Source: Vespa crabro (taxonomy: Eukaryota > Arthropoda > Insecta > Hymenoptera > Vespidae). Taken from it: a stretch of 64,000 nt of DNA. The position numbers were made by a program, and so were the translations under genes. The notes below the pieces were generated by a model, which ran no database searches, was not told the origin of the DNA, and saw only the letters and a program-made list of their open reading frames with translations. The stretch spans positions 1,205,001 through 1,269,000 of the forward strand of contig NC_060970.1 in assembly GCF_910589235.1 (NCBI RefSeq), in the 5' to 3' direction. Shown here in pieces: positions 35,698 through 48,419 of this stretch; position 1 is the stretch's first letter, and the number at the start of each line of letters is the position of its first letter.

Positions 35698-38600
35698 TTC
35701 CTTTCGAACCTATGAGGCTGTTCGACTTGGAAATGATCCGTCTAGTTGAGGGAATATAATCCGAGTTCCTCTCGAACCCATGTGAATTCTGGACTCGGAA
35801 ATATTCCGAATACTAGAAAGATAGTTATACAACGGCCTCATAAGCCATTGCGTTTGCTGGGCTTAGAAATATATCGCCTAGTCGAGAGAATGTTATGCGC
35901 GTAAATTTTGAACAAATGCAACTATTGTACTAGAAACTTTCCCGAATAGTCACTGGAGTTTTATGCGTGTAACGTGTGAACCATTGCGATTGTCAGGATA
36001 GGAAATATTCCGACAGGTCGTAGAAAAGTAATTTGTGTGTACCTCGAACAAATGCGACTGTCGTAGTTGGAAAGTATTCGACTATTCGAGAAGCTGTTAT
36101 GCGAGTTCCTCTCGAACCAATATGGCTGTCGGACGAAGATATAACCCAACTAGTAAAGAACGTGCTATACGAGTGACTTGTGAATCAATGCAATTGTCGT
36201 CCTTGGAAAAATAGCGATTACATGAGTGATATTTATGCTAGCGCCTCCCGAACCAATACGGCGGCCGGTCTAGAAAATATGTCAAATGTTTCGGGAAAGT
36301 TATGCGAGTGCTTATCGGACCATTTCGACTGTCGGAAATGGAAATATTAACAGGTGCGGGAATGTTATGGGTGTGTCTCTCGTACCACTCTGTCTGTCGG
36401 ACTTGGAAATATTCCGATCATTCTAGGGAAAGTTATGCGACCGCTTCACAAAACATCGCGGCAGTCTGACTTGGAAATATTCCGACTAGTCGAGCGAGGT
36501 TTTTGTTGGCGGTTCTCCCACCAAAACGACTGTCGGTCTAGGAATTACTCCGTCCAGTCGAAGGAATGTTATGCGAGTAACTTGAGATACAATACGACTG
36601 ACGGGCTTGGCAATATTCCGTCTAGTTATGTGAAAGTTATGCGAGTGTCTGTTAAACCAATATGCCTGCTAAACTTAGAAATATTCCTATTGGTCCGGTA
36701 AAGATATGCGATAGCCTCTCGGATCAATACGACTATCGGACTTGGACATATTCCGACAGGTCGAAGGAAAGATATGTGAGTGCCTCTTGAAACAATCTGA
36801 ATTGGAAATACGCTGACTAGGCGAGAGAAAGTTATGCGAGTGATAGTCGATCCAATGCGATCGCTGGACTTGGAAATATTTCAACTGGTCCGGGGAAAGT
36901 TTTGTAAGTGTTACTCGGACCAATACGCTTGTCGGACTTTAAATATACCGATTATTCGAGAGAAAGCTATGCTAGAGCCACACCAACGAATGTGGCTGTC
37001 CGATTTGGAAATATTCCAAATGGTCCGGGGAATATTATGATAGTGCTTCACGAATAATTGCGGCTGTCGGACTTGGAAATATTCCGACTAGACAAGGGAT
37101 AGTTAGGCTAGTGCCTTTCTGACAAATACGACTGTCGGGCATTGAAATATTTCGACTAATCGAGTAAAAATTATACGAGCAATTAACCACCAATTCCCTG
37201 TCGAACTTGGAAATGACCCGACTTTTTGATTAAATATTATGCGATTATCTCTGAATCCAATGCGAATGTCGGCCTCGGAAATATTCCAAATAGTGGGGGA
37301 TAAGTTACTCGAGTTTCTCTAGAACAAAGCGGATATCTGTTTTGCAAATATTCCAATTAGGCGAAAGAAAGTTATTCGACTGCCTCATAAAACAAAGCGG
37401 CTCTCCGACTTGGTAACAGTCCGATTATTCGAGGGAGAGTTATGCGATTATCTTGCGAAAAAATTCGGCTGCTGATCTTGGAAATATTCTGTCTAAACGA
37501 GGGAAAGTATTGCGAGTGACACTGGAAACAGGGTGGTTGGGCTTGGAGATATCCAAACGAGTCTAGGAAAACTTAGATGAAAGCATCTCGAACAAATGCG
37601 CATCTCGGAATTGGAAATATTTCGACTAGTGGAGAGAAAGTAATGAGAGTGTCCTTTGATCCAATGCTGCTGTAGGAATGGAAATATCCCGATTAGTCGA
37701 AGGAAATTTACACGAGTGACCTTTCATCCAACTCAACTGTCGGACGTAGATATATGCCGACTAGTCGAGTGAAAGGCGTGAGAGTATCATGTGAACCAAT
37801 GCGACTGTCGGAGTTGGAAATATTCCGCTATGACCAAGGAAAGTTATGCGAGTGCTTCTCGATAAAATGCAACCGTCGGACTTGGAAATATTCTAACTAG
37901 TCTTGGGAAAGTCATGTGAATGACTTTCGAATCAATTAGACTGTCGGACTTGGAAGTATCCTGTTTAGTCGAAGGATTGCTATGTTAATGCTTCTCGGAA
38001 CAATGCGACTGTCGGTTTGGAAATATTACTATTACCCGAGTGAAAATACTGCGAGTGACTTGTGATCCAATGCTACTGTCGCACTAAGAAACCTATTAAA
38101 CCAAATTAATGTGCGAATACTTCCATTATCATACTACTGTAGAACCTTGACAAATGCCGGGCAGTCGAGGGAAAGTAATGGGAGTGCCTCTCAATCCACT
38201 ACGGCTGTATAACTTGCAAATATTCCGTCTAGAGGGGAAAAAGGAATGCGTGTAACTTGTGAGCAAATGAGAGAATCATGCTTGGAAATGTTCCTACTTG
38301 TCGAGGGTAAGTTATACGAGTGCCTCACGAAAGACTAAGACCGTCGGGCATGACTAAATTCCGAATAGTTGAGGAAAAGATATGCAAGTGCATTTCAAAC
38401 CAATGCGATTGTCGTGCTTGGAGATTTTCTCCCTAGATGAGGGAATGGTATGTCTGGTCCTCTCGAACCAATGTGGATCGTATTTGGTAATATTCCGAAT
38501 AGTCGAGGGCAATTTATGCTATGCATCAAGAAGGAAAGCGACCGTCGGACTTGGAAATATTCGAACTAGTCGTAGGAAAATCATGCGAGTGACTTCTGAA

Positions 38601-40685
38601 CCAATGCGACTGTCAGCTTCGAAATATCCCGACTAGTCAAGGGAAAGTTATACAAGTTCCCCACGAACCAATGCGGATGTCGAAATTGGAAATATTCCGA
38701 ATTGACGAGGTAAAGTTATGCGAGTGCCTCTTGGAAAAGTGCAGCTGACGGTCTTGGAGATATTTTGACAATTCGAGAGAAAGGAATGCAAGTGACTTGT
38801 GAACCAATGCGCTAGTCGGACTAATAAACATTCCTACAAATCAAGGGAATGTTAAGCGAGTACCTACATTACAAGAGCTATTGTCGGTCCTTGACAAATG
38901 CCGACTAATCGAGGGAAAATGATGCGAGTGTCTCTCGAAAGATTAAGACCGTCGGACTTGGAAATATTCCGACTAGTCGAGGGAAACATATGCGAATGAT
39001 CCTCTAATGATCACGACTGTCCTACTTGGACATATCCCGCCTAGTCGAGCGAATTACTAGTGCCTTTCAAACCAATGCGATTGTCGTGCTTGGAAATATT
39101 TTACCTAATTTTGGGAAAGTTATGTGAGGTCCTCTCGAATCAATGTGGCTCGTTCATAAAAATATTCCGAATAGTCGAAGGAAAGTTATGCGATGCTTCT
39201 CGAAAGAAAGCGACCGTCGAACTTGGAAATATTCCGACTTGTCGTGGGAAAGTCAAGCAAGTGACTCTTGAACCAACGAAACTGTAGGACCTACATATAT
39301 TCCAATTAGTCGAGGGAAATTTATGCGAGTAACTTGTGAAGCCACGCGATTGTCAGGCTTTGAAATATGCCGATATTTTCACGGGAAAGTCATGCGAGTG
39401 ACTTGTCAATGCTACTTGTCAATACGACTGTCGGCTTGGAAATGTTCCAATTAGTCGAGGTAAAGTTATGCGAGTGACTCTACAAACAATGCTTGCGATG
39501 GACTTGGAAATATTTCAAAAGGTTGAGGGAATGTTAAGCAAGTTACTCGTGATCCTACTTGTCTGTCGGCTAGGAATTATTTCGACTATTCGAGAGAAAG
39601 TAATACGAGTGACACTCGTACCAATGCGATTGACGGATTTCAAAATATTCCGACAAGTAGAGGATAAGATTTATAATTGCCTCTCGGACATATAAGACTG
39701 TTGCTTTTCAAAATATTTCAACTAGACGAAGGAAAGTTTTGGGATTGACACGTGAACCAAAGCGAATGTCAAAATTAGAAATATTCAGAATAGCCAACGG
39801 AATGATATGCTAGTGCTTCTCGAACCATTGCCGTTGTTGGAATTGAAAGTATCCATACAAGTCGAGCGAGGTAAAGTTATACGAGTGACTCTGGAACCAA
39901 TGCGACTGTAGGCCTTGGAAGTATTCCGACTACTCAAGGAACAGTAATGCGAGTTATTTGTGAACCAATCCAACTGCCGGACTTGGAAATATTAAGATAT
40001 GGAAATATTAAGATGGAAAGTTGTACGAGTGTTATCTGAACAAATGCAACTGTCGGACATAGAAATATTCCAAATTGGCGAGGGTAACTTATCCGAATAA
40101 CTCGAAACAATGAGACTGTCAGACTTTGAAATAACCCAACTAGACGAAAGAAAGTTATGCAATTACCAATGGCACCAATGCGGAAGTCTGACATGGTAAT
40201 AATCCACTTAGACGGGATAAATTCCTGTGAGGGGCCCTCGAACCAGTACGGCTGCCGGACTTGGTAACATTCCGTCTAGTCTACGGAAACTTGTGTGAAT
40301 GACAATTAATACAAAGCGGCTATTGGACTTGGAAATATCCCGCCTAGTCGAGGGAAAGTTATCCGAGTGATTCACGGAAAACACGACAGTCAGGCTTGGA
40401 TGTATTCCGACTATTAAAGAAAGGGCTATGCGAGTGACTTGTGATTCAATGCTTCTGTCGAGCTGGAAATATATCGTCTGGTCGATTGAAAGTTATATTG
40501 GTTCCCTATGGAACCAATGCTGCTGTCGAACTTGGACATATTCCGTCCAGTAGAGGGATACTTACGCATGTACCTCTCAAACCATGGCGGCTGTCGGACT
40601 TACATATATTCCGTCTGGCCGAGTGAATTTTATACAAGTGACTCTGGGACCAATGCGGCTGTCGGACTTGTATATATTCCGACGT
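35698..40685 (+). repeat. 68-bp satellite array, block 5
   Basis: About 73 monomers. Contains the clearest higher-order duplication in the window (38075-39290, see separate entry). Also has small slips inside monomers: ACTTGTCAATGCTACTTGTC at 39401-39420 and a repeated GGAAATATTAAGAT at 39984-40013. No gene. Confidence 0.95.
38075..39290 (+). repeat. Higher-order duplication of satellite monomers
   Basis: Several successive monomers at 38075-38640 reappear in the same order at 38805-39290. Matching landmarks are CCTTGACAAATGCCG (38145 and 38889), GAAAGA.TAAGACCGTCGG (38329 and 38937), TTTCAAACCAATGCGATTGT (38393 and 39065), and an AAAGAAAGCGACCGTCG-type monomer (about 38530 and 39205). Offsets are about 744, 608 and 672 bp, all near multiples of 68, so monomers were gained or lost after the duplication of a block of roughly 10 monomers. 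Confidence 0.8.
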
Positions 40686-42400
40686 TCCATCCCAATTTGT
40701 AGACCTTTTCAACGGATTACTTCAAAGGGGTATCTTCACGTCTATTTGAAAGAGTACTCCATAAGAGACCTCCTGAAATCGACAACAAAGAAACGGAAGA
40801 CCCCGAGGCCTACCGTTTGAAATGCCTTCTCTGCGTCGTAGTGACGGTAATGGAACGGCTGCTGAAACTGCGCCTCACCAAAACCTTTCTCGGGCCGGGA
40901 AAAATATCGGACAAACGGTTGGGTTTTTCCAGGGTCGTTTCACAGTAGAAGCAATCGTAGAGTTGCGCTGTATCGTTTCTGCCTCCTCAAGGAGATATGT
41001 CGTCGCGTCGTTATTCGAGTTCTCGGGAGTATTTAACAACGTTTGGCGGTCCCTAAATCTTAAGACACTCCATGATCGGGACTGATCGAGGAACGCCCTT
41101 AAAATGACGACAAGCGACTTCGCGGACGTTAAGGTTAAAATCGCTCAAGGAGAATATGAGGCTTCAAAGCAGACTTCAAGAGAATGCCCATAAGGTTCGG
41201 TCCTCTGCCCCTTCTAATGGAAACATATGTTTGACCAGCACCTTAGGACCCTGGAGAAATCCTTGGAAGTTAGCCCAATCGCGTACGCGGCGACCTACTC
41301 GTTAACGTAGATGGAGACTCAAGGAAAGATCTAGTAGAGAAAGGAAATCACGTGGTTAACAGCATCAACGGATGGTGCACATTGGTGATTGACAATATCC
41401 GAGCGTAAGACGGAAGCGATTGTCCTCATGAGCGATTGGGTTAAAAGGAAACCCGACGGCCGAAGAGGAGGAAAAGATCCGGATAGAAATCGGAAAATGG
41501 CGAAAAAAACCGAACTAGCGAGCAGGCTTCGGACCTTAAAGATAGAGAACAATAGTATTAAATTTAGGAATTCCGTTAGATAATTCAAGGTATACTTCGA
41601 TAAAGGACTGAGGGGTACAACACACTGCCATTACCTCAACAACATGTTCGGCCCATTTTTCGCAATGCTAGGTAGATTTGCAACGAGGGAATGGGGACTC
41701 CGTATCTGCGTCCTCCGAGCGAGCTATAAAGGCGTGAACACCCCTAAGGTCACGTACGCGGCAGTAGGATGGTCTGATCTCTGCACGGAGGGAGATCTCA
41801 AAAAGTTAAACACGACCCAGCGATCGGCCATTATCTCGATCACATCCGCATATTGCACAACTGTTAAGTGATCCCTCTGTGTCATAGCAGCGGAGTCCAC
41901 GATGGATCTACAATTACCGAAACGAAGGAGACTATTCGACATTAGGAAAATTAGGTACACTGAAACAGCTACATAAAAACCGGAAGGCACGAATATTAAA
42001 TGTGCGATAGCAAGATATGTCGATGAGGAATTCTTTACGGATTGGCAGTCTAGGTGGGAGAGCTCTTCCAAAGGAAGGAGAACATACGTATTACTCCCGA
42101 ACATCAAGAACAGGATGGGTGCCCGTTTCGTTTCTCCTCACAATCTCACAAGTCAGTTTCATGCAGGACACGAAGCCTTCAAGGCCATGCTGACGTCGTT
42201 GGACATCATCATGGAAAATGCATGCAAGTGTGGAGAGGACTCGATTTCGCAACATATCATCGACTACCCGGTTTTCAATCCACGGAGATAGGCTCTAGAA
42301 GGAGGGGGCCGGAAGCAGCGAGACAACTTGTCTCCATGGCCGAGTTCTTCTCCCTCTCCGCTGAATTTTACCAAGAATTCCTCATCATAAAGGGTCATTA
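40686..42400 (+). pseudogene. Reverse transcriptase and C-terminal domain (LINE C)
   Basis: Readable segments: ISDKRLGFFQGRFTVEAIVE, SLFEFSGVFNNVW (motif A with Glu at about 41017 where Asp is required; D has FDIS), GDLLVNVDGDSRKDL (motif C region with the YxDD box damaged), and WCTL...IRA. The C-terminal part is MGARFVSPHNLTSQF, TSLDIIMENACKCGEDSISQHIIDYP, a CCHC-type finger whose last Cys is Tyr. Changes at both catalytic sites and in the finger, plus stops, show a long-dead copy. Confidence 0.8.
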
Positions 42401-42870
42401 GTTCTTAAATCCTTTTCAGCCGGGACTGTCGGAGCTCCGGTAATGGGAGTGGGTGCCTACAATCTTCTCAGGATAGCCCACACTCGAACGTGACAGGGTC
42501 GGAGGTGCTCGTACGCATCTTCCTATTTTTCATTTTTTTTCTCACTCCACCGCCGAAGTGTCACTAATAAACCTGATATCCTTCTGTTCCTATCCTATCC
42601 TACTTTACGGGTGCCAAGACTCGCGGCATTATGACGGGGCCTCCCCGTCGTTCCCGGTGGGCACTGTCGGCATGACCGTGGAGAAGCATTGCTGAGAGGA
42701 TATTTGTTGTAGGAAAACCGCTTACCCTACCCCGCCGGGAAGAGTTTCGGGTATTTCCGAGTTCGGTCACTTGGCCGTGGTGGTTGCGGGTTGTAGAAAG
42801 CTCTGTAGAGTATGCCAGAATGGGTCAGGTAGCTCAGTTGCAGATACGCCATAAGAGCCCAACTTTGCTA
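42401..42870 (+). other. 3' UTR of LINE C with tRNA-like box A
   Basis: Homologous to the D 3' UTR (50270-50608) up to CCGCCGGGAAG. It then extends to 42870 with sequence not seen in D. Near the end, GGGTCAGGTAGCTCAGTTGC (42822-42841) resembles the D-arm/box A of a tRNA (TRGCNNAGYNG). No acceptor stem, anticodon arm or box B can be drawn, so this is not a tRNA gene. It may be a tRNA-derived SINE remnant or a chance match. Confidence 0.45.
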
Positions 42871-44884
42871 CAAACTGTCGGATTTGGAATAATTCCGACA
42901 GATCAAGGGATATTTATGCAAGTGCCTCTCGAACAATTGCGGCTGTTAAACTTGGAAATATTCTGATATTGCGAAGGAAATGTTTCACCTTGATGAGGGA
43001 AATTTATGCGTGTGCCTCTCGAACCAATGCGACTGTAGGATTTGGAAATATTCCTACTAGTCGAGGGAAAATTATGCGAGTGTATCTCGAAACAATATGA
43101 TTGCCGTGCTTAATAGTATTCCATCTAGTAGAGTATAACTTAGTTGTGTGTCGCACGGATAAATACTACTGTCACACTTACACTGTATTATAACACACTT
43201 ATACTATAAAGTTATGCGAGTGCCTCTTAAACCAATACGACTGTCGGATTAAGAAATATTCCGACTATTCGAGGTTAAGTTATGCGAGTGACTGTGGATC
43301 CAAAGCGGCTGTCTGACATGGAAATATTCCAACTAGTCGAAAGAAAGTTATGCTAGTACCTCTCAAGCCGATGCGTTCGTAGGACTTCGAAATATACACA
43401 CTTGTCGAGGGAAAGTCATGCGAGTGACTCTCGACCCAATGCAACTGTCGAATTTGGAAGTTATCGGACTAGTCCGGGGAGTGGTATGCAAATGCCTCTC
43501 GAACCAATGTGGTTATCGTTCTTGGAAATATTCCGACATGTCGGAGAAGTTATGCGAGTGCCTTTGAAACATATAAGGCTGTCGGACTTGGAGTAAGAAC
43601 GAGTAGTCAAGAAATAGTTATACGAGTGATTTGTGAAACAATGCGGCTACCGAGATTGGAAGCATTCGACAAGTCGAGGGAAAGTTATGAGGGTGCTCCT
43701 CGGACCAATACGACTGTCGGACTAATAGCTATTTCGCCTAGTCGAAGGTAAGTTATGCGAGTCACTCTAGAACCAATTCGTCTGTCGGGCTTGGAAACTT
43801 TCTTACTAGTGGAAGATAGTTATGCTATTGCCACTCGGAACCAAGCGACTGTCGAACTTAATACTATTCGGATTTGTCGAAGGAAATTTATACGAACGAC
43901 TCTGGAACCAATGCGACAGTCGGAATTGCACAAAGTCCGACTAGTCGAGAGAAAGTTATGCGAGTGCATTTCGAACCAACACGGCTGCCGGACGTGGAAA
44001 CATTCCTACTGGTCGAGGGTATGTTAGGCAAATGCCTCTCGAATCAATTCGTCTGTTAATCTTAGATATATTCCGAATTGTCGTGGGAAAGTTATGAGCG
44101 TACTTTCCAAACCATTGCGATGATCGGACCTAGAAATATTCCATGTAGTCGAGCGAAAATTATGCGAGTAACTTATGAACTGATGCGACCTTCGGACTTG
44201 GTAACATTCAGACTATTCAAGAGAAAGGTGTGCGAGTACCTCTTGTACCAATGCATCGTCAGACTTAGCAATATTCATTTTAGTCGAGAGAATGTTATGC
44301 GAGTGCATCTCGAAACAATGCGACAGTTCGACGTAAAAATATTCCGTCTAGTAGTGGGAGATTTATGAGAGTGCACCTAAAACCAATGTGATTGACGTTC
44401 TTACCAATATTTCGAATAGTAGAAGAAAGTTTATGTGAGCAACATGTGATCCAATGGCACTGTTGTACTTGGAAATATTCCGATTAGTCGAGGACAGTTA
44501 AGCGAGTGACAAGTGAAACAATGTGATTGACGGACTTAGCAATGTATATTTTATCGGGGGAAAGTTATTCGAGTGCATCTCAAACCAATGCAACTGCTGG
44601 ACCTAGAAATGTTCCGACTAGTAATGGCAAAGTGGTAAAAATGAAAGTGCGCCTAGAACCTATGCGATTGCCGGAATTATCAATCTTCTTTCTTGTTGAC
44701 GTAAGGTTATGTGAGTGACTTGTGATCCAATGACACAGTCAGACTTAGATATATTCCGTCTAGTGGTGGGATAGTTATGAGAGTGACTCTCGGAACAATT
44801 CTACTGTTACTCCTGGAAATATTCTAACTAGACGAGGAAATATATGCGAGTGACATGTGTAGCAATGCGACTATCGGATTTGGA
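42871..44884 (+). repeat. 68-bp satellite array, block 6
   Basis: About 29 monomers between copies C and D. Monomers at 44080-44240 (CCATGTAGTCGAG, CTTATGAACTGATGC, GTAACATTC) match those at 1125-1250 upstream of copy A. A TTAGCAATATTCATTTTAGT monomer at 44264 recurs in altered form at 44537 and is found again at 29603. 43170-43205 has an unusual AT-rich interruption (TATTATAACACACTTATACT). No gene. Confidence 0.95.
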
Positions 44885-44892
44885 GATTCTCC

Positions 44893-46030
44893 TATTCTTC
44901 TAATTCCTGTTAGTTAAAGTACTTTTACTGAAGTACTTGATCCAACTGCCTTGATTATGTTTTTTACGCCCTCTAACCAGAAGTACCTTTACCAAGAACG
45001 TTGATCATATGTTCTTATTCTCTTCTTCAAGCCCCTTACTTAAAGTATTAGCAACAAAACAGCTATTACACGTTCTGTCTTTTCATTCTAAGTCTCTTGA
45101 CTTAAAGTACTTTCACTAAAGAACTTTGGTTGTGTTCATTCCTTCCATTTCTATGTCCCCTTATCTAAAGCACTTTTAAAGTACCTAGGTTCTATGCTCT
45201 TTCCTCTCCAAGTACTCTCCCTTAAAGTATGTTACAGAAGTACCTCTACTATGATTGATTATATTCCTACCCTTCCAAGTCCTGTCACCCAAAGTAGTAT
45301 TCATAAACAATCTTGATTGTGTGTTTTATCTTTCCTTCCCAAAATCCTACCATGTAAAGTATGTCCACCAAAGTACTTAATCATATGTTCTCCTTTTTCT
45401 TTCCAAGTCGTCTTAGGTAAAATACTCATACATAAACACTTAGATTATATGTCCCCCCTTTACTTTTCCAAGCTCTTCTATCTGAAGTAATTTCATTAAA
45501 GTACCGTGACTATATGCTCTTTCTTTATTTCCCATATCCTTCTACTCACAGTACATTTTCCAAAGCACTTGATGGCAAGATCATTCTTTCCATTCTAAGT
45601 ACTATAACTCAAGTTACTTCTACTAGTGTACTAGATTATATGTTCTGTTGCTTCCAAGTCATCTTACCCAAAGTACTTTACCTAAGAACTTCGATCATTA
45701 ATCACTTCCTCGCTCAGTATGCCCTTTTACTAAAGTCATACTATAAGAACTTTGATCATATATTCTCTCTTTTCCTCCTGAGTCCCTTTACTTAAAGTAC
45801 AGTTATGAAAGAACTTTAATTTTATTTCATTCTTCTCCCCTCCATGCCTCCTCTCACACTTAAAATGCTCTTGTTAGAGTACGTTAATTAAATGTTCCTT
45901 CTCTACTCCTCTAAATGTTCAACTTAAATTGTCTTAATAGAGTACCCACACTAGATGATCTCTACCCACACTTTTAAGCCCTTTCATTTAAAGCATTTCA
46001 CTAAAGTACATCAACCGTTGTCCGATCAAC
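44893..46030 (+). repeat. ~60-bp pyrimidine-rich tandem repeat (copy D)
   Basis: About 18-19 units averaging 60 bp (spacing between successive ATATGTTCT-like landmarks ranges about 55-71 bp), in the same order as 1501-2620. Conserved parts are AAAGTAC on both sides of a short spacer, TTGATTATATG, and CT-rich sequence. The one-to-one correspondence of units shows the tract was already full length before the A and D loci separated. Confidence 0.85.
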
Positions 46031-46180
46031 GCACCGACACATTACCATTAATGGAAGTATCACTGAGAAGTACTACTTACCTTCACCAATTATTATTATT
46101 TTTACTTTCTTTTTGCCTTTTTAAAGCCTTTTCCTTCATCTCAAAAGTTTTCTTTCGACTTCTTCCTTTCTTTTATTTAA

Positions 46181-46432
46181 TTATGAAGTCGCCCCTATAA
46201 ATTCCATAATGGTTGCCAGTGAGGAAAAATACTCCGGAGGTAAACTAGCCTCCCGCGCGAATCGCCGTGTGGTGGCTTTCCCAGGGGCGCATAATGAGGT
46301 GAGTAGTTGCACGCGCATAGCGTCGCTGAATGCAGCTAGCGAAAACCCGAATGTGAACAGTGGATGATCTTCCGGCGTAGGGCAGCGTAGGAACGCAGCA
46401 ACACGCCGGGCGAGTGGGCGGTCGTCGTCCAA
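46181..46432 (-). other. Reverse-strand frame conserved with copy A
   Basis: 83 codons, MDDDRPLARRVAAFLRC ... LPPEYFSSLATIMEF, aligned with the end of the 2771-3178 minus-strand frame. Substitutions look conservative (for example PEEHPIV/PEDHPLF), while the + strand translation has stops in both copies. The product is not recognised, and opposite-strand ORF1 cannot be excluded. Confidence 0.35.
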
Positions 46433-46523
46433 GGCCGTTCATCGATCGACCAGCTCCGTTACTATCCACGCATTGCCCGGGCCTTATCAGGTGATAACCA
46501 GCCCTTGAAAGGCTACAGTTATT

Positions 46524-47130
46524 TTGGGAAAGTGCGATAGTAGTTTGCTGAGGACATCTGCTAAGGCTGTGCAAACAAATGCCGCTGATGCTAAATCGGC
46601 TGCGATTAGTTTAGGGGAAAATAGCACCAGAACAGCCCCGATAAGTCCTCCCACTTCGAATGACAGACTGGTCGTACAGAACCCAGGGTGCGGATCGAAA
46701 ATCACGCGACGGCGAATCGATCGTACGTCCGCATGCTTTCCGAGTAAAATTCCCTGGAAGCGAAACTATACTAACGCCCCCGGTCCATTCAAATAGCAAC
46801 AAACCCCGCGATTACAGCGCCACAGGAATTCAAGAAAAAGCCCCCTTACCTCCGACAATACAGCAAGACCTCGAGGAAGAGGGCTTGGATATATTCTGGG
46901 AACTACTGAAAACAACTCTTGAATTAGGCTACGCCCCGTCAGCAACTCGCTAAGCGGACAACATCCTTGAAACCACCGATGTGATAGGCGTGGATTTTCA
47001 ACGCGATGCACTTCGGGTCACTATTGCTAAACCCTGCGAATCCACCCGCGGTAGTGAATTGAATTCGGCTATTCCCCCCGCTCATGTAAATCGTGCGTTC
47101 TCAAAAATTCATTTATTGCAGCTAAATATG
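46524..47130 (+). pseudogene. ORF1-like region of LINE D
   Basis: Two overlapping + strand frames (46524-46796 and 46660-46953). The second reads PLPPTIQQDLEEEGLDIF and LELGYAPSATR, then after a stop ADNILETTDVIGVDF and CESTRG, then RAFSKIHLLQLNMG, which leads into the endonuclease in the same frame. Copy A retains parallels. No zinc knuckle is visible, so assignment as ORF1 rests on position. Confidence 0.5.
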
Positions 47131-47770
47131 GGTTGTGCTTAAACTGTAATGGGCGAAGATCGCGGACTGATTAACCAAATGCGCTTGGACGTGCAACTTC
47201 TACAGAAGCCGTACGTCCAAATGCATGGGACAGGATACGAGATTATAGGCTTAGGCATCGGGACAAATATTGTTGCTATTCGCGACGAAAGATCCTATTC
47301 TGCGGTCGCGGCGACCAACCCAAACTTCACGTTGCTGTATAACTCGCATTTCGGCATATCGAACTGCGTTTCTGCAGAAGTGCAAGCATCCGACTTCTTC
47401 ATCAACGTCGTCTCGCTCTACTTTCATTACAGCGTCACAATGGAGGAGCCTTTGGCACTTGGCATTAGTTCTTCGTGCCCTAATGGGGGAGAGAGAAATA
47501 ATATCACTGGACGCCAACATGCGATCTCCTTCATGGGGCCATCACGGCAAAGACGAAGAGGCTCGATGTTAGATGTTCTCATCCGGGCACTTGTGCTAAA
47601 TATTATAAACGACGTAAAGTAGCCACCTACGTTCTGGACCATGAGAGGCTCCTCATACGTCGAAGTAACCATCTCGTCGCACTCCATGAGCAGACTTAAT
47701 GTCTAATGGAAGGTAAAAACCGCCTGGACGTCCTGTGATCACAATTCAACAGACAACGATATACAGCCCC
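47100..47770 (+). pseudogene. APE-type endonuclease (LINE D)
   Basis: LLQLNMG at the start, then after a stop VMGEDRGLINQMRLDVQLLQKPYV (Lys for Glu in the LLQEP motif) and GTGYEIIGLGIGTNIVAIRD. It continues NFTLLYNSHFGISNCVSAEVQ and MLDVLIRALVLNIINDVK before a stop at 47622. The terminal triplet at 47734-47742 reads CDH instead of SDH. The conserved LLQEP glutamate and SDH serine are thus both changed; the copy could not nick DNA. Confidence 0.82.
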
Positions 47771-48419
47771 CGAAGGCCGTGTTGGTTCAGATGGGCGATG
47801 CTCGGAGCGACGGAAACAGGAGGTTTAATACCAGGAGGACCGACTGGGACCTGTTCGCTTGCTCTCTCTCACCGCACTAATGCTACATGGAAGCAGTTCA
47901 AGATCGGATTCAGAAGTAGAGACACGAGCCAACATGTTCACTATTGTCCTGCGTACAGCCTGTTCTGAATCTATGCCCCGGAAAAAGGTTCACCGGAAGT
48001 TCAACACATAGTATACATTAGCGTTAGCGAACAAAAAGAAAGCGATAGATAGGGTGAGACGCGCGATCCCTCTAGATAATGAATATCAGGCACGCTTCAG
48101 GTTAATGCACGTGCATCGTTCTACCCTGAGAGCATACAGCAAAGAAGTACAACGTGCCAAATTAGGTAGTTGAACGGAACGGGGCAAAGCGGAATCGTGG
48201 TGGTACGTTTGCAAACAACAGGCGGGCAAACTACACGCCAAATGAGTAATTAAGATTCTTAACCTGGTCTGAATGAAGACCACGATCATCCAAGAAACGC
48301 CTAAATTCCTAGTCAAAAATGATGTCCCAGAAGACAGCGTACCCGAGGACCCACCAGAATTGCTAGCGGTACAGTATTCCTCAAGAAACGTTCTCGAAAC
48401 GGCGGATGCGCTACTCTTC
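47771..48419 (+). pseudogene. EN-RT linker of LINE D
   Basis: Homologous to 4400-5030 of copy A (for example GACACGAGCCAACATGTTCA at 47920-47939 beside GACATGAGCCAACATGCTTA in A). Coding frames are short and broken. No catalytic motif is expected here. Confidence 0.6.

Larger units (their letters stand above)
40686..42870 (+). mobile_element. R1-clade-like LINE, copy C (5' truncated)
   Basis: Begins at CCATCCCAATTTGTAGACC, equivalent to D 48527 inside the RT, and continues through the RT palm and thumb, the C-terminal domain and a 3' UTR. The 3' UTR runs about 130 bp further than the one seen in D. 5' truncation is normal for a LINE copied by target-primed reverse transcription. Many frameshifts and stops. 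Same strand as the satellite and as copies A, B and D. Confidence 0.85.

Noticed and set aside
42822..42870. Functional tRNA gene
   Set aside because: Only a D-arm-like stretch is present; no acceptor pairing, anticodon arm or T-arm can be drawn.
44514..46200. Open frames at 45514-45795 and 45955-46200 as genes
   Set aside because: They lie in the ~60-bp pyrimidine-rich tandem tract and its edge. Phe/Leu/Ser-rich reading of CT-rich repeats, with no conservation of the frames in copy A.
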